Source: a virus | DNA length: 32,383 bases | Virus record (IMG/VR): IMGVR_UViG_3300042882_001646 | Coordinates: 1-32,383 of that record | Strand: one strand, 5' to 3' | Notes under the pieces: model-generated | What the model was told of the DNA's origin: nothing | What the model saw: only the letters and a program-made list of their open reading frames with translations | The model's database searches: none | Made by a program: the position numbers and the translations under genes | In this document: in pieces, positions 13,985 to 21,398 of the stretch | Position numbering within the stretch: the stretch's first letter is position 1 | Layout: each line of letters starts with the position of its first letter

Positions 13985-15557
13985 AAAAGTTGTTGGTTAT
14001 GCCAGGATAAGTAATGATGAACAATCTCATTTTTCTATTTCCGGACAGATTGAGCAAATAGAGATGTATTGCGAGAAAAACGGTTTTGATCTTGTCAAAA
14101 CATTTGTAGATGAAGGCCAGTCCGCAAAAGATTTTAATCGAAAAAGTTGGAAGGAGCTTGAGCGCTTTCTGACTTTAAATTATAAAGAAATTGATTACTT
14201 AGTGGTTTTTAAGTACGATCGATTCAGTCGAAACGTAATGGAATCATTAAACGTTATCCATCAGCTTGAGGAAAACTACAAAATAAAATTGGTTTCGATT
14301 TCTGAGCCAATCGGCTTGCCTCCGGAAAGCCCATTTTATTTTCAACTCAGAACCACCATGCTTTTGAATGCACATTCCGAAAGATTAGTAATTCGCGACC
14401 GTACCATTTTTGGACAGCGAAAAGCAAGGAATGGAGGTCGTTATTTAGGCATTGCACCTTACGGTTATAAAAATGAAAGGGATAATGAAAAGAAACCGAT
14501 CATTACTATCGACGAAGTAAAAGCCAATATCGTTAGGAAGATATTCGACATGTATCTGGAGAATTATTCCATTGCCGAAATTGAGCGAAAAAGCAAAGAA
14601 ATCGGCTTTACAAAAACAGGAAAGGATAGAATTCAGACTTTACTAAAAAACACAATCTATGTAGGCCTCATAAGAGTGAAAGCGCATTTAGATGAGCCTG
14701 AAAAGTATGTACCAGGTATTCACGTGCCAATAATTGATAAAGATACTTTCTATCGTGTACAGGCAAAGATATCAAAGCCTACTACCCCTATTCGTCGCTA
14801 CAATGACGAAGCTTATTTGAAATCAGCTATTGTCTGTCCAGAATGCTATTTACCATATACAATTTGCCGTTCCAAAGGAAGAAGTAAGCATTACTGGTAT
14901 TACGAGTGCCGGAACCATAGAAAGTCGCTTAACGCAGACAAAGCGCACGATATATTTGATAACATTTTAAAAGAATTGGATTTTTCCGACCAACAGATCA
15001 GTTATCTTGAGCAATCAGTAAAACTGAAGTTGCAGAAGCATTTAGAAGAAAATCAAATTAGAATACCATCACTTTTAAAAGAGAAGCAGGCGTTGGTTCA
15101 GAAAAAAGAAAAGCTCGAAGAGAAATACCTTTCAGGTAAATTTTCAGATAGTTCTTTTTTAAATTGGAATCAAAAACTAGCCGAGGAAATAAATATTTTG
15201 AATACACAGATCAGAACCTGTCAATCTAAAGAAAGTGATTATTGGAATACTTATTTCGCAAGGTTATCAAACCTAAAAAACATTAGTGATGTTTTCCATT
15301 CAGCCGATGCGCAGCTTAAGCAAAATTTTATAGAAAAAGGGTTCGGTAAACAATTATCATATGACGGAAACATTTACCGAACCGCTTTTTTAAGTCCATT
15401 ATTCGTATCTAAAGCCTTGATTTTAAAGAATAAAGGTTTGCTCGAATACAATAAAAAACGGGGGATTTTTACAAATCCCCCGTTAAGGGTGCTTAACGAG
15501 GCACCTACCGAACCAATTATTTCAATTTTAGATTGGCTTGACGCTGCTTCAGCATAG
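13974..15557 (+). CDS. Large serine recombinase (phage integrase, 527 aa)
   Basis: Residues 1-150 are the resolvase/invertase catalytic domain: VVGYARISNDEQSHFSISGQ places the nucleophile at Ser13 with Arg11, and YDRFSRN is the conserved second-site motif. Residues about 165-265 are the recombinase domain (APYGYKNERD, IVRKIFDMYLENYSIAEIER). A zinc ribbon follows (CPECYLPYTIC ... YYECRNH), then a long coiled coil (about 355-425) typical of serine integrases. The product most likely integrates or excises the phage through attP/attB. It lies directly downstream of the cassette array and ends before a strong terminator, with a non-coding inverted-repeat region beyond it that could contain attP. 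Confidence 0.88.
   Translation: MRNKKVVGYARISNDEQSHFSISGQIEQIEMYCEKNGFDLVKTFVDEGQSAKDFNRKSWKELERFLTLNYKEIDYLVVFKYDRFSRNVMESLNVIHQLEENYKIKLVSISEPIGLPPESPFYFQLRTTMLLNAHSERLVIRDRTIFGQRKARNGGRYLGIAPYGYKNERDNEKKPIITIDEVKANIVRKIFDMYLENYSIAEIERKSKEIGFTKTGKDRIQTLLKNTIYVGLIRVKAHLDEPEKYVPGIHVPIIDKDTFYRVQAKISKPTTPIRRYNDEAYLKSAIVCPECYLPYTICRSKGRSKHYWYYECRNHRKSLNADKAHDIFDNILKELDFSDQQISYLEQSVKLKLQKHLEENQIRIPSLLKEKQALVQKKEKLEEKYLSGKFSDSSFLNWNQKLAEEINILNTQIRTCQSKESDYWNTYFARLSNLKNISDVFHSADAQLKQNFIEKGFGKQLSYDGNIYRTAFLSPLFVSKALILKNKGLLEYNKKRGIFTNPPLRVLNEAPTEPIISILDWLDAASA
15457..15484 (-). terminator. Intrinsic terminator hairpin inside the recombinase 3' end, functional on the minus strand
   Basis: AACGGGGGATTT and AAATCCCCCGTT form a perfect 12-bp stem with a 4-base loop (TTAC). 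On the minus strand the hairpin is followed by TTTTTTAT, the layout of a rho-independent terminator; on the plus strand no T-run follows. It lies within the recombinase reading frame and could stop leftward transcription from entering it. Confidence 0.5.
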
Positions 15558-15606
15558 CGATTTCAAATCGCTGAGAATCGCATATATAAAAACTTAATTA
15601 CGTTCT

Positions 15607-15648
15607 GGGCAGATATCCTATTCTCATAGCATATCTGCCCTTTTTTTT
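15607..15648 (+). terminator. Rho-independent terminator after the recombinase
   Basis: GGGCAGATAT ... ATATCTGCCC (10-bp perfect stem, 14-base loop) followed by eight T. It ends the early-cassette-recombinase transcript 50 bases after the recombinase stop. Confidence 0.85.
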
Positions 15649-15650
15649 GA

Positions 15651-16121
15651 CTCCTATCCAAAGCACATCCGACCGCAACATACAGAATTCCGCTTTAGAA
15701 ACTTACGTTTAAAAAGGCGCGGTTTTTCTTACGACATTTTCCCCCACACCCCCTAAAACCAAAAAAGGCACTTTAAAAATGTAATTTTGTAATATATGGT
15801 GAAATGCTTTGCTATCACTAAGATATTTAATTACATTTTTACTTTTATATTGTATAGATAATTACAAAAAAAATGTAATAATAAAAGAGCGTACAAAATT
15901 CAACTTTTCAGGAAGCTTCAAATTACAAATCGACTGTAATTAAAAAATGTCTTATTTTTCAATACTTCGCAGTATGTTTTTAGGGTCAATTACAGAATTA
16001 CATTTTTAAAGTGACTTTTTCGTAAATATTTAATATTTAAAGTTTACTTATAAAGTAAACTTTTTGACTTAAAAATTCACTTTTTAGACAAACTTTCCTA
16101 TCTTCGCTAAAACATTTCAAA
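15651..16121. promoter_or_regulatory. Non-coding inverted-repeat region (candidate attP, origin or control region)
   Basis: No gene fits here. A 25-bp arm at 15769-15793 (from CACTTTAAAAATGTAAT) recurs inverted at 15989-16013 with one mismatch. Between them lie further ATTACA/TGTAAT half sites, including ATTACATTTTTA at 15830-15841, ATTACA-N7-TGTAAT at about 15861-15879 and AATTACA-N7-TGTAATT at about 15920-15940. At 16039-16063 an 11-bp perfect inverted repeat (AAAGTTTACTT, 3-base centre) matches AAACTTT operator half sites. A C-run (15741-15753) lies at the left. Which of attP, replication origin or operator function applies cannot be decided from sequence. Confidence 0.45.
16076..16107 (+). 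promoter_or_regulatory. Promoter/operator before the second structural region
   Basis: CACTTTTTAGACAAACTTT at 16078-16096 is a copy of the motif found twice next to the repressor gene (4604 and 4636). TATCTTCG at 16100-16107 resembles the -7 box TAnnTTTG with one mismatch. TTCAC-to-box spacing (24 bases) is almost the same as at the early promoter (25 bases). The site probably places the gene at 16122 under repressor control. Confidence 0.45.
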
Positions 16122-16949
16122 ATGCCTCAACTGTCTAATAGAGTTAATGATAAGGTTCACATTTGTGGCGTTGAAGTAAGTTTCAATGGTAAAGCCAATC
16201 CTTCTACATTGGCAGACTATCAGCGATTCTATAATAGCATTTTTGAAGATGCCGATTTTCAGAAGGTTTATATAGGATTATCGAGCATATCATTTGTAGA
16301 AGAATCCGTAAATGCTGCGGCTGGAATCTACTATAAGCAAAAGGTGACTTTTAGATTTCCGACTACAGATGCTGAACGTGCAGAGAGATTGGTGCTTTTT
16401 ACAAAAATCAAATTTTTGAAATTAAAATTCACCAATGGCTTAGACCTGGTAATCGGTAGAAATGATTTTGAGCAAAACGCAAAACCTAAAATTGAGATAA
16501 AAACCAATGAGCATCTTGCAGAAGTTGAAGTATCATCTTCAAGCATTTTCCCATCAGGATTTACCCCAAAATTAGATATAACTGGTTCGCCTATGATAAC
16601 TTCATCCAATGAGCATTTAATTCTGGTTCGTCAGTTAGGAACTAATGATCCTGAAATACGAATCATAAACAATCCATCCGGCAAATCATATACTACTTCC
16701 AGAGTTATTGGTGGTAGTTATATGATATCTCCTGATTCGAACTTTGAAGTTAGCGATAAAACATGGCCTACTCGTGAAAACGAGCGCGTTCCTCTAAATT
16801 ATATTGGTACTCACGATGCTTTGTTAGCCGACAGCACATTCGCTTATTGGATTACTCCAGGTTACATTGCTTTACGCACAGGCTCGGGTGGTTTTGACGC
16901 TGTAGACAATGTGCTTACCAATTGGCAACTCCTTAGATTTTTTCTATAA
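16122..16949 (+). CDS. Phage structural/host-interaction protein, unknown (275 aa)
   Basis: A 275-residue beta-rich protein with an N-terminal VNDKVHICGVEVSFNG strand pair and a C-terminal Gly/aromatic-rich part (SYMISPDSNFEVSDKTW, GYIALRTGSGGFDAVD). No signal peptide and no enzyme motif. It is the first gene after the inverted-repeat control region and precedes a propeller-like protein. A tail-fibre or decoration role is plausible from composition and neighbours, but the family is not recognised. Confidence 0.5.
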   Translation: MPQLSNRVNDKVHICGVEVSFNGKANPSTLADYQRFYNSIFEDADFQKVYIGLSSISFVEESVNAAAGIYYKQKVTFRFPTTDAERAERLVLFTKIKFLKLKFTNGLDLVIGRNDFEQNAKPKIEIKTNEHLAEVEVSSSSIFPSGFTPKLDITGSPMITSSNEHLILVRQLGTNDPEIRIINNPSGKSYTTSRVIGGSYMISPDSNFEVSDKTWPTRENERVPLNYIGTHDALLADSTFAYWITPGYIALRTGSGGFDAVDNVLTNWQLLRFFL

Positions 16950-16974
16950 TGTTTAATTTAATAATCATACAATC

Positions 16975-18576
16975 ATGGCAATAACCATAAAAAAAGAAAC
17001 GGCTACCCAATTTTTAGTTGCAGCTGACAACGTTGGAGAAGTTCGCGGCATTGAAAAAATTTGGAGTGTTGGCGATAAAATTTATTTTTTGCAACCCGAT
17101 GGCGAAATCTTCGATGAAAATTATAAAAAGATTTCAGTTTATGATCTAGATGCAGAGGAACCTTCTGAGATAAACTCTTTGGCTGAGTTCCTATCGCTTT
17201 TAAAAACCATTGGTATTGCAAATTTTAAGACGGCTGAAGCGTCAGCCACAAACTCAGGGTCAATTTCAACTGCTAAAATCATAAAACGCTGCCCAGATAA
17301 TGCTTTTAGAAATGCGCATGGAAGCATAACAATTGGAACAACTCAATACTACGGTACAAGAACAAGTCCACCCGAGTTAATCAGATTTCCAAATCCAAAT
17401 GATTTAACTGATTATCAAAAAATAACATTGCCGTCATCAGATTACGGTTCTGTTGAATATTTAGTTTACAACGAAGTTACCGGTAAAATCTATGCTTGTT
17501 TAAGTACTAATAAATTATTAGTAATAAATGATATTGATGATATTTCAGACTATGATATTGTAGATTTAACGATAAGCGGCGGAGTAATAAATGCTGGTTC
17601 TGTAATACTTGTTGACGACAACTACATATATATAGGCACTAACGGCACACCAAACTCAGCTTTCATAAAGCTAGATATTACTGATTATAGTGAAGTTGCA
17701 AACGTTCAATGGATTGGAAGACCCGCTATACATTCTGGAGTATGGAACGCAGATAAAAGCGTTTTAATATTTTGTCAAAATGGGACAGTATGTTACCGAG
17801 CAAAAATAAACCCGACTGATTTAAGTTACACAGAAAAATATGTAGGAGATTCTATTACAGATGATATTGCCTACGTTTCAAATATTTTTGCGTATGATTT
17901 TTTTGACATGGTAATATATCCAGCAGAAAATAGGGTATTAGGGACTAAAGGCTGTTATGTTGAAAATCCAGATACCGAACAAATTTATCAATTAGATTGT
18001 TTGCCGTCTTACGGTATATTTATCGATGATGAAAACTTCTTGATTTACTTTGCTACCATAGAGGGAAGTATTGAAGTTTTTACGTTTCAAAGCATAGTAG
18101 ATTCTGTAAAAGGATATGCCGACCCGAAAACGGCATCGACAGTATATGTTAATACTGATAAAAATAAATTTAACGAGATTACAAAAATCGACGGTAAAGT
18201 TTTCGCTACAATTTGGGAGAACGCCACTTCTTTTGGAGGTGACGGTAAAGGCGCGTTGGTTGAGCTTGATTTAATTAAAATTAAGAATGGTGCTGCTTCA
18301 AAAAGCGAACAAGTTTATAGAACAGACAAATATTTAAAAGTTCAATATGCTGATTCTGTAACCGCTACTTCATTTATCGATATTCAATTTGCCAATGGTG
18401 ATTGGGACAAATTGATATTAAAAAATTACGGAATAAACATTACTCCCAATAATTCAGCTTCGGCAAATGCTATTGACAAATGGTATCCTAGCAATAAAAA
18501 CGATCAATCTTTTCGACTTAATTTCAATGCTCCGGTAACGGCAACTTTAGATTTAACAATTACAATTAATCCTTAA
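16975..18576 (+). CDS. Beta-propeller-like phage protein, probable tail fibre/adhesin (533 aa)
   Basis: Residues about 105-380 show repeated blades of the form xxYxxxxTGKIYACL, NNKLLVIND, DDNYIYIGTN, SVLIFCQNGTVCYRA and DENFLIYFATIEGSIEVFTF, the spacing expected of a beta-propeller. The N-terminal 100 residues are a separate alpha/beta attachment region, and the C-terminal 100 residues (from KIKNGAASKSEQV) look like a small beta domain. Propellers near phage structural genes usually act in receptor binding. It follows the 275-aa gene by 25 bases and precedes lysis genes, so late expression is expected. The assignment is structural inference. Confidence 0.55.
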   Translation: MAITIKKETATQFLVAADNVGEVRGIEKIWSVGDKIYFLQPDGEIFDENYKKISVYDLDAEEPSEINSLAEFLSLLKTIGIANFKTAEASATNSGSISTAKIIKRCPDNAFRNAHGSITIGTTQYYGTRTSPPELIRFPNPNDLTDYQKITLPSSDYGSVEYLVYNEVTGKIYACLSTNKLLVINDIDDISDYDIVDLTISGGVINAGSVILVDDNYIYIGTNGTPNSAFIKLDITDYSEVANVQWIGRPAIHSGVWNADKSVLIFCQNGTVCYRAKINPTDLSYTEKYVGDSITDDIAYVSNIFAYDFFDMVIYPAENRVLGTKGCYVENPDTEQIYQLDCLPSYGIFIDDENFLIYFATIEGSIEVFTFQSIVDSVKGYADPKTASTVYVNTDKNKFNEITKIDGKVFATIWENATSFGGDGKGALVELDLIKIKNGAASKSEQVYRTDKYLKVQYADSVTATSFIDIQFANGDWDKLILKNYGINITPNNSASANAIDKWYPSNKNDQSFRLNFNAPVTATLDLTITINP

Positions 18577-18579
18577 ATC

Positions 18580-18723
18580 ATGACGAGCACCGCCGATCTA
18601 TACATGAATGTTTGCTTATTTGCCGCAGGATTTATGGCGGTGGTCGCGATCGTGATAGGTTTGAATTTGGAATTTGATTTTATAAAAATGTTTAGAAGAA
18701 TAAAGTCTTTAATCAAAAGATAA
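18580..18723 (+). CDS. Single-pass membrane miniprotein (47 aa)
   Basis: MTSTADLYMN is followed by one hydrophobic span VCLFAAGFMAVVAIVIGLNL and a basic tail KMFRRIKSLIKR, i.e. N-out/C-in topology. The stop TAA is directly followed by the ATG of the next gene. Its place ahead of a holin candidate suggests membrane or lysis-related function, but it has no family match I can name. Confidence 0.5.
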   Translation: MTSTADLYMNVCLFAAGFMAVVAIVIGLNLEFDFIKMFRRIKSLIKR

Positions 18724-19263
18724 ATGCAGAATATTCTAGTAGAAATACGTCCTCAACTTATTCCTTTTCTTTTTAAAGAATTTGAAGGGAGTGAGGCGGG
18801 CTATATGAATAAAAAAGTCAAATCGATTCGTTTTTTACCCAGTTCTTCAATTACAAAATATCTGTATAGTCAAATTGATTATCAGAAAAAGCGTGGTAAG
18901 CAAGATGAATTCTTCTTTTTTTTAACGATAGAAGAAAAACAACCACGCGTTTATTCAGGAATTGTTTTTGTTGATGCTAAAGGAATAAAAGAACCATTAA
19001 AGTTGGACGAAAATAAGGTGAAAAATTTCAATAATTTACTTGAGGATATCTTTCGGATTTCCTTTGTAAACTTTATAGACGGTTTTTTGCTAGGCATTCC
19101 AGATGTGACCAAAGCGACCAACACTTTTATTGATAAATATGATTTACTAGAAGTGGGCTTAACTACAGAAAGTCTGCGACTTGTTTATTATCGAGAAAAA
19201 CAAACCAATCTTCTTTCTAGGTTGCAAAATCAGAGTTCTAATCGCGTTGCCAACTATGGTTAA
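18724..19263 (+). CDS. Late-region protein, unknown (179 aa)
   Basis: A 179-residue soluble protein with a basic region KKVKSIRFLPSSSITKYLYS and a hydrophobic patch RISFVNFIDGFLLGIPD. No family is recognised. It starts immediately at the stop of the preceding membrane miniprotein. Its TAA lies in the short palindrome ATGGTTAAAACCAT, which runs directly into the CATGATACAC promoter element. Confidence 0.5.
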   Translation: MQNILVEIRPQLIPFLFKEFEGSEAGYMNKKVKSIRFLPSSSITKYLYSQIDYQKKRGKQDEFFFFLTIEEKQPRVYSGIVFVDAKGIKEPLKLDENKVKNFNNLLEDIFRISFVNFIDGFLLGIPDVTKATNTFIDKYDLLEVGLTTESLRLVYYREKQTNLLSRLQNQSSNRVANYG

Positions 19264-19266
19264 AAC

Positions 19267-19304
19267 CATGATACACTAAAAATTAGCATTGCTTTTTAGA
19301 TTTG
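19267..19304 (+). promoter_or_regulatory. Phage late promoter, copy 1
   Basis: CATGATACAC at 19267-19276, a 20-base spacer, and TAGATTTG at 19297-19304, which is a perfect TAnnTTTG -7 box. The same 10-mer and the same 20-base spacing occur at 21345 and 25408. It would start transcription about 28 bases before the holin candidate ATG at 19338. Confidence 0.7.
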
Positions 19305-19337
19305 AAGTCTATTAGTAATTCTAAAAAATTTTATTGT

Positions 19338-19583
19338 ATGAAAGCAATTAGAAACTGGCTTTTGCCTATCCTTTTAACACTCGGTGGAATTCTTGATTTT
19401 AGTTTTGACCTGATTACGCAATTTGCAGATGTACTGCATATTCCGAGTAGCATTGTCGACTGGATTAGAATTTTTATAGTAATCATCAGTGCTGTCATTT
19501 TGAAGTTGCAAGCGCCTAGCAATGATCCTGTTAAATTACAGGAGTTAGTGGCTCGTGCAAAAAAAATTAAAAAGCCTGAATAA
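19338..19583 (+). CDS. Probable holin (81 aa)
   Basis: Two hydrophobic segments (NWLLPILLTLGGILDFSFDL and SIVDWIRIFIVIISAVILKL) and a short charged C-terminus (LVARAKKIKKPE), a class II holin-like layout. The upstream TTG at 19302 would add 12 residues but overlaps the -7 box, so the ATG at 19338 is preferred. It precedes a spanin-like pair and the endolysin. Holins lack sequence conservation, so the call rests on topology and position. Confidence 0.55.
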   Translation: MKAIRNWLLPILLTLGGILDFSFDLITQFADVLHIPSSIVDWIRIFIVIISAVILKLQAPSNDPVKLQELVARAKKIKKPE

Positions 19584-19596
19584 TAGTAAATTTTAG

Positions 19597-19620
19597 AGCG
19601 CAGTTACGGCTGCGCTTTTT
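19597..19620 (+). terminator. Rho-independent terminator after the holin candidate
   Basis: AGCGCAG-TTACGG-CTGCGCT followed by five T. It lies 14 bases after the holin stop, so part of the transcript starting at 19.3 kb would end here, or it could act as an attenuator before the next gene. Confidence 0.75.
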
Positions 19621-19646
19621 CAGTTATTAATTAGTAAACGCTTTTT

Positions 19647-19943
19647 ATGGACCTAAATCAACTGAAAGAAATTGCAGATTTCTCTCCGCACAAAATCATT
19701 AAGTTATTGTTGTTTTTAAGTCTTTTTTTCAATTATACATTGATGAAGGACAAAGACATTATGCATGTAGAACATCAATCAGAAATTCGTGCTTTAAATA
19801 AAATACACGCCGTTGAGATAAAATTTAAAGACGATAAAATTAACCAGGTGCAAGACGAGAAAATCAATTACATGAAAGAAACAATTTCTGGTCAGATTTA
19901 TCTAGAAAGAGTGGTGGATAGTATCAAAAAATCAAGAAAATGA
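19647..19943 (+). CDS. Spanin-like membrane/coiled-coil protein (98 aa)
   Basis: One N-terminal membrane span (HKIIKLLLFLSLFFNYTLM) followed by a charged helical region (RALNKIHAVEIKFKDDKINQ...) to the end. This is the layout of an inner-membrane spanin (Rz-like). It overlaps the next small exported protein by 4 bases. Assignment from layout only. Confidence 0.45.
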   Translation: MDLNQLKEIADFSPHKIIKLLLFLSLFFNYTLMKDKDIMHVEHQSEIRALNKIHAVEIKFKDDKINQVQDEKINYMKETISGQIYLERVVDSIKKSRK

Positions 19944-20134
19944 AAAAGATTTTACTAATCGCAATACTTTTTCCCACTCTTGGCGTAACCTCAAGAGAAG
20001 AAAAAAAACCTTTACCGATTCCTTTGTCGAATGATCGTCCAACACCGGAACAGATAGAACAATTATTGAAAAACGAGATTAATGTTCGTAATTCAAAATT
20101 GATTTTGAGCATTGAAGAAATCAAAAATGAATAA
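19940..20134 (+). CDS. Small exported protein beside the lysis genes (64 aa)
   Basis: A signal-peptide-like N-terminus MKKILLIAILFPTLGVTS is followed by a short Pro-rich segment and an amphipathic helix (TPEQIEQLLKNEINVRNSK). No Cys in a lipobox position, so it is not a classical outer-membrane spanin. Overlaps the preceding spanin-like gene by 4 bases and precedes the endolysin by 2. Confidence 0.45.
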   Translation: MKKILLIAILFPTLGVTSREEKKPLPIPLSNDRPTPEQIEQLLKNEINVRNSKLILSIEEIKNE

Positions 20135-20136
20135 TT

Positions 20137-20655
20137 ATGAATAATTACAACTACCTCAATTTAGAGCAAGGACCAAAAGTTATTGATGAAGCCATGAAGC
20201 TTTTAGGCACTAAAGAAATTGCTGGCCCAGCTCATTCAAAAGCTATTATGTCTTGGGCGGAAACGCTCGGTATAAAAGATTATAAAAACGATGAAATCCC
20301 GTGGTGTGGGTTGTTAGTAGCCATCGTAGTTCATCGTGCCGGATTTGATGTAGTTAAAGACCCACTTTGGGCTGCAAATTGGGGCAAATTTGGAACTAAA
20401 CAAAAAGTAGCCATGAAAGGTGATATACTCACTTTTAAAAGACCAGGTGGAAATCACGTTGGTTTTTATGTTGGCGAAGATGCAACACACTATCATCTAT
20501 TGGGCGGAAATCAAGCGAACATGGTCAATATCATTAGAATCGATAAATCGAGATTAAAGAATATTCGTCGTTGCCCTTGGAGAATGTCGCAACCTGCAAC
20601 TGTTCGACAAGTATTATTGAGTGAAACAGGATTAATTTCACAAAACGAAGCTTAA
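20137..20655 (+). CDS. Endolysin, TIGR02594-like peptidoglycan hydrolase (172 aa)
   Basis: A TIGR02594/CHAP-type cysteine hydrolase: IPWCGLLVA puts the nucleophile at Cys57, GNHVGFYVGED puts the catalytic His at about 107, and ILTFKRPGG and YHLLGGNQ are the other conserved parts. The N-terminal KVIDEAMKLLGTKEIAG helix is the family start. It cuts peptidoglycan cross-links or peptides; without a signal peptide it depends on the upstream holin to reach the wall. Length is typical. Confidence 0.82.
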   Translation: MNNYNYLNLEQGPKVIDEAMKLLGTKEIAGPAHSKAIMSWAETLGIKDYKNDEIPWCGLLVAIVVHRAGFDVVKDPLWAANWGKFGTKQKVAMKGDILTFKRPGGNHVGFYVGEDATHYHLLGGNQANMVNIIRIDKSRLKNIRRCPWRMSQPATVRQVLLSETGLISQNEA

Positions 20656-20662
20656 AAAAATC

Positions 20663-21349
20663 ATGAGAAGATTCTACAGATTACTCCCCTGGATTCTATT
20701 CATCATTGTTTGTCTATTTTATTACAATTCTTGCCAAAATAAAAAAGGCGCAGCCGAGAATATAGTTCCTATTGTTGTTTCCGAGCAAACGGGAAAGTTT
20801 GATGCAGTCAAGCCAGATCAAAAAATAGTTAGACAAAAACCGGCAGGACAAAATTTGTCCAAAACTTTAGCGTCTGAGGATTTATCATTGTCCGATGAGC
20901 AAATCGCAAAGGATCTTCTTATCGATAAACTATTGTGTCAAAACGATTCCTTATCAAAAGCATTTTCCGAGATTGAAAATGATTCTGCAAAAACAGCGAA
21001 GTACAACCAAGCAAATGCCATCCGTGAGTATAAACACACTTTCGAAGACACAGCGGTAAAAATCAATATTGGTGGTTTGGTGCGTGGCGAAATTCAATCC
21101 ATGTCATGCGATTGGAAAGTAAAGGAACGAACAGTTCCGGCGCAAATCAAAACGTGGCGGATTCTCGGTGGTGTTGAACTAGGTTCTACGCAAGCCTTAG
21201 ATAGATTTGGCGCAAAGGCGAATTTCCGTTATCAATCGGCAAAAGATAATCTTTACAGTATAGGTTTTGACAATACCAAAATGATTTGGGTTGGTTACGA
21301 TATGCCGATTTTTAAGCGTACACGTGTCAAAACCCTACAAAAACCATGA
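20663..21349 (+). CDS. Membrane-anchored spanin/lysis-accessory-like protein (228 aa)
   Basis: An N-terminal membrane anchor (LLPWILFIIVCLFYYNS), an extended charged linker (about 35-80), a coiled coil (DEQIAKDLLIDKLLCQNDSL) and a C-terminal beta-rich part (TWRILGGVELGSTQAL, KMIWVGYDMPIF). Proteins like this sit next to Bacteroidota phage endolysins and may bridge the envelope as spanins. The final TGA overlaps the CATGATACAC element of the next promoter. Confidence 0.5.
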   Translation: MRRFYRLLPWILFIIVCLFYYNSCQNKKGAAENIVPIVVSEQTGKFDAVKPDQKIVRQKPAGQNLSKTLASEDLSLSDEQIAKDLLIDKLLCQNDSLSKAFSEIENDSAKTAKYNQANAIREYKHTFEDTAVKINIGGLVRGEIQSMSCDWKVKERTVPAQIKTWRILGGVELGSTQALDRFGAKANFRYQSAKDNLYSIGFDNTKMIWVGYDMPIFKRTRVKTLQKP

Positions 21350-21382
21350 TACACACAAGGATTAGCGATAATCGCAAATTTG
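21345..21382 (+). promoter_or_regulatory. Phage late promoter, copy 2
   Basis: CATGATACAC at 21345-21354, a 20-base spacer, and CAAATTTG at 21375-21382, a -7 box with one mismatch to TAnnTTTG. The spacer carries a small palindrome GCGATAATCGC (21365-21375). It would start the protease-capsid transcript about 10-12 bases before the ATG at 21399. Confidence 0.7.
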
Positions 21383-21398
21383 TTAAAAATAGGAAAGC

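Noticed and set aside
19302-19337. TTG start for the holin candidate
   Set aside because: The TTG at 19302 lies inside the -7 box of the late promoter, so the transcript would not contain it; the ATG at 19338 is preferred.
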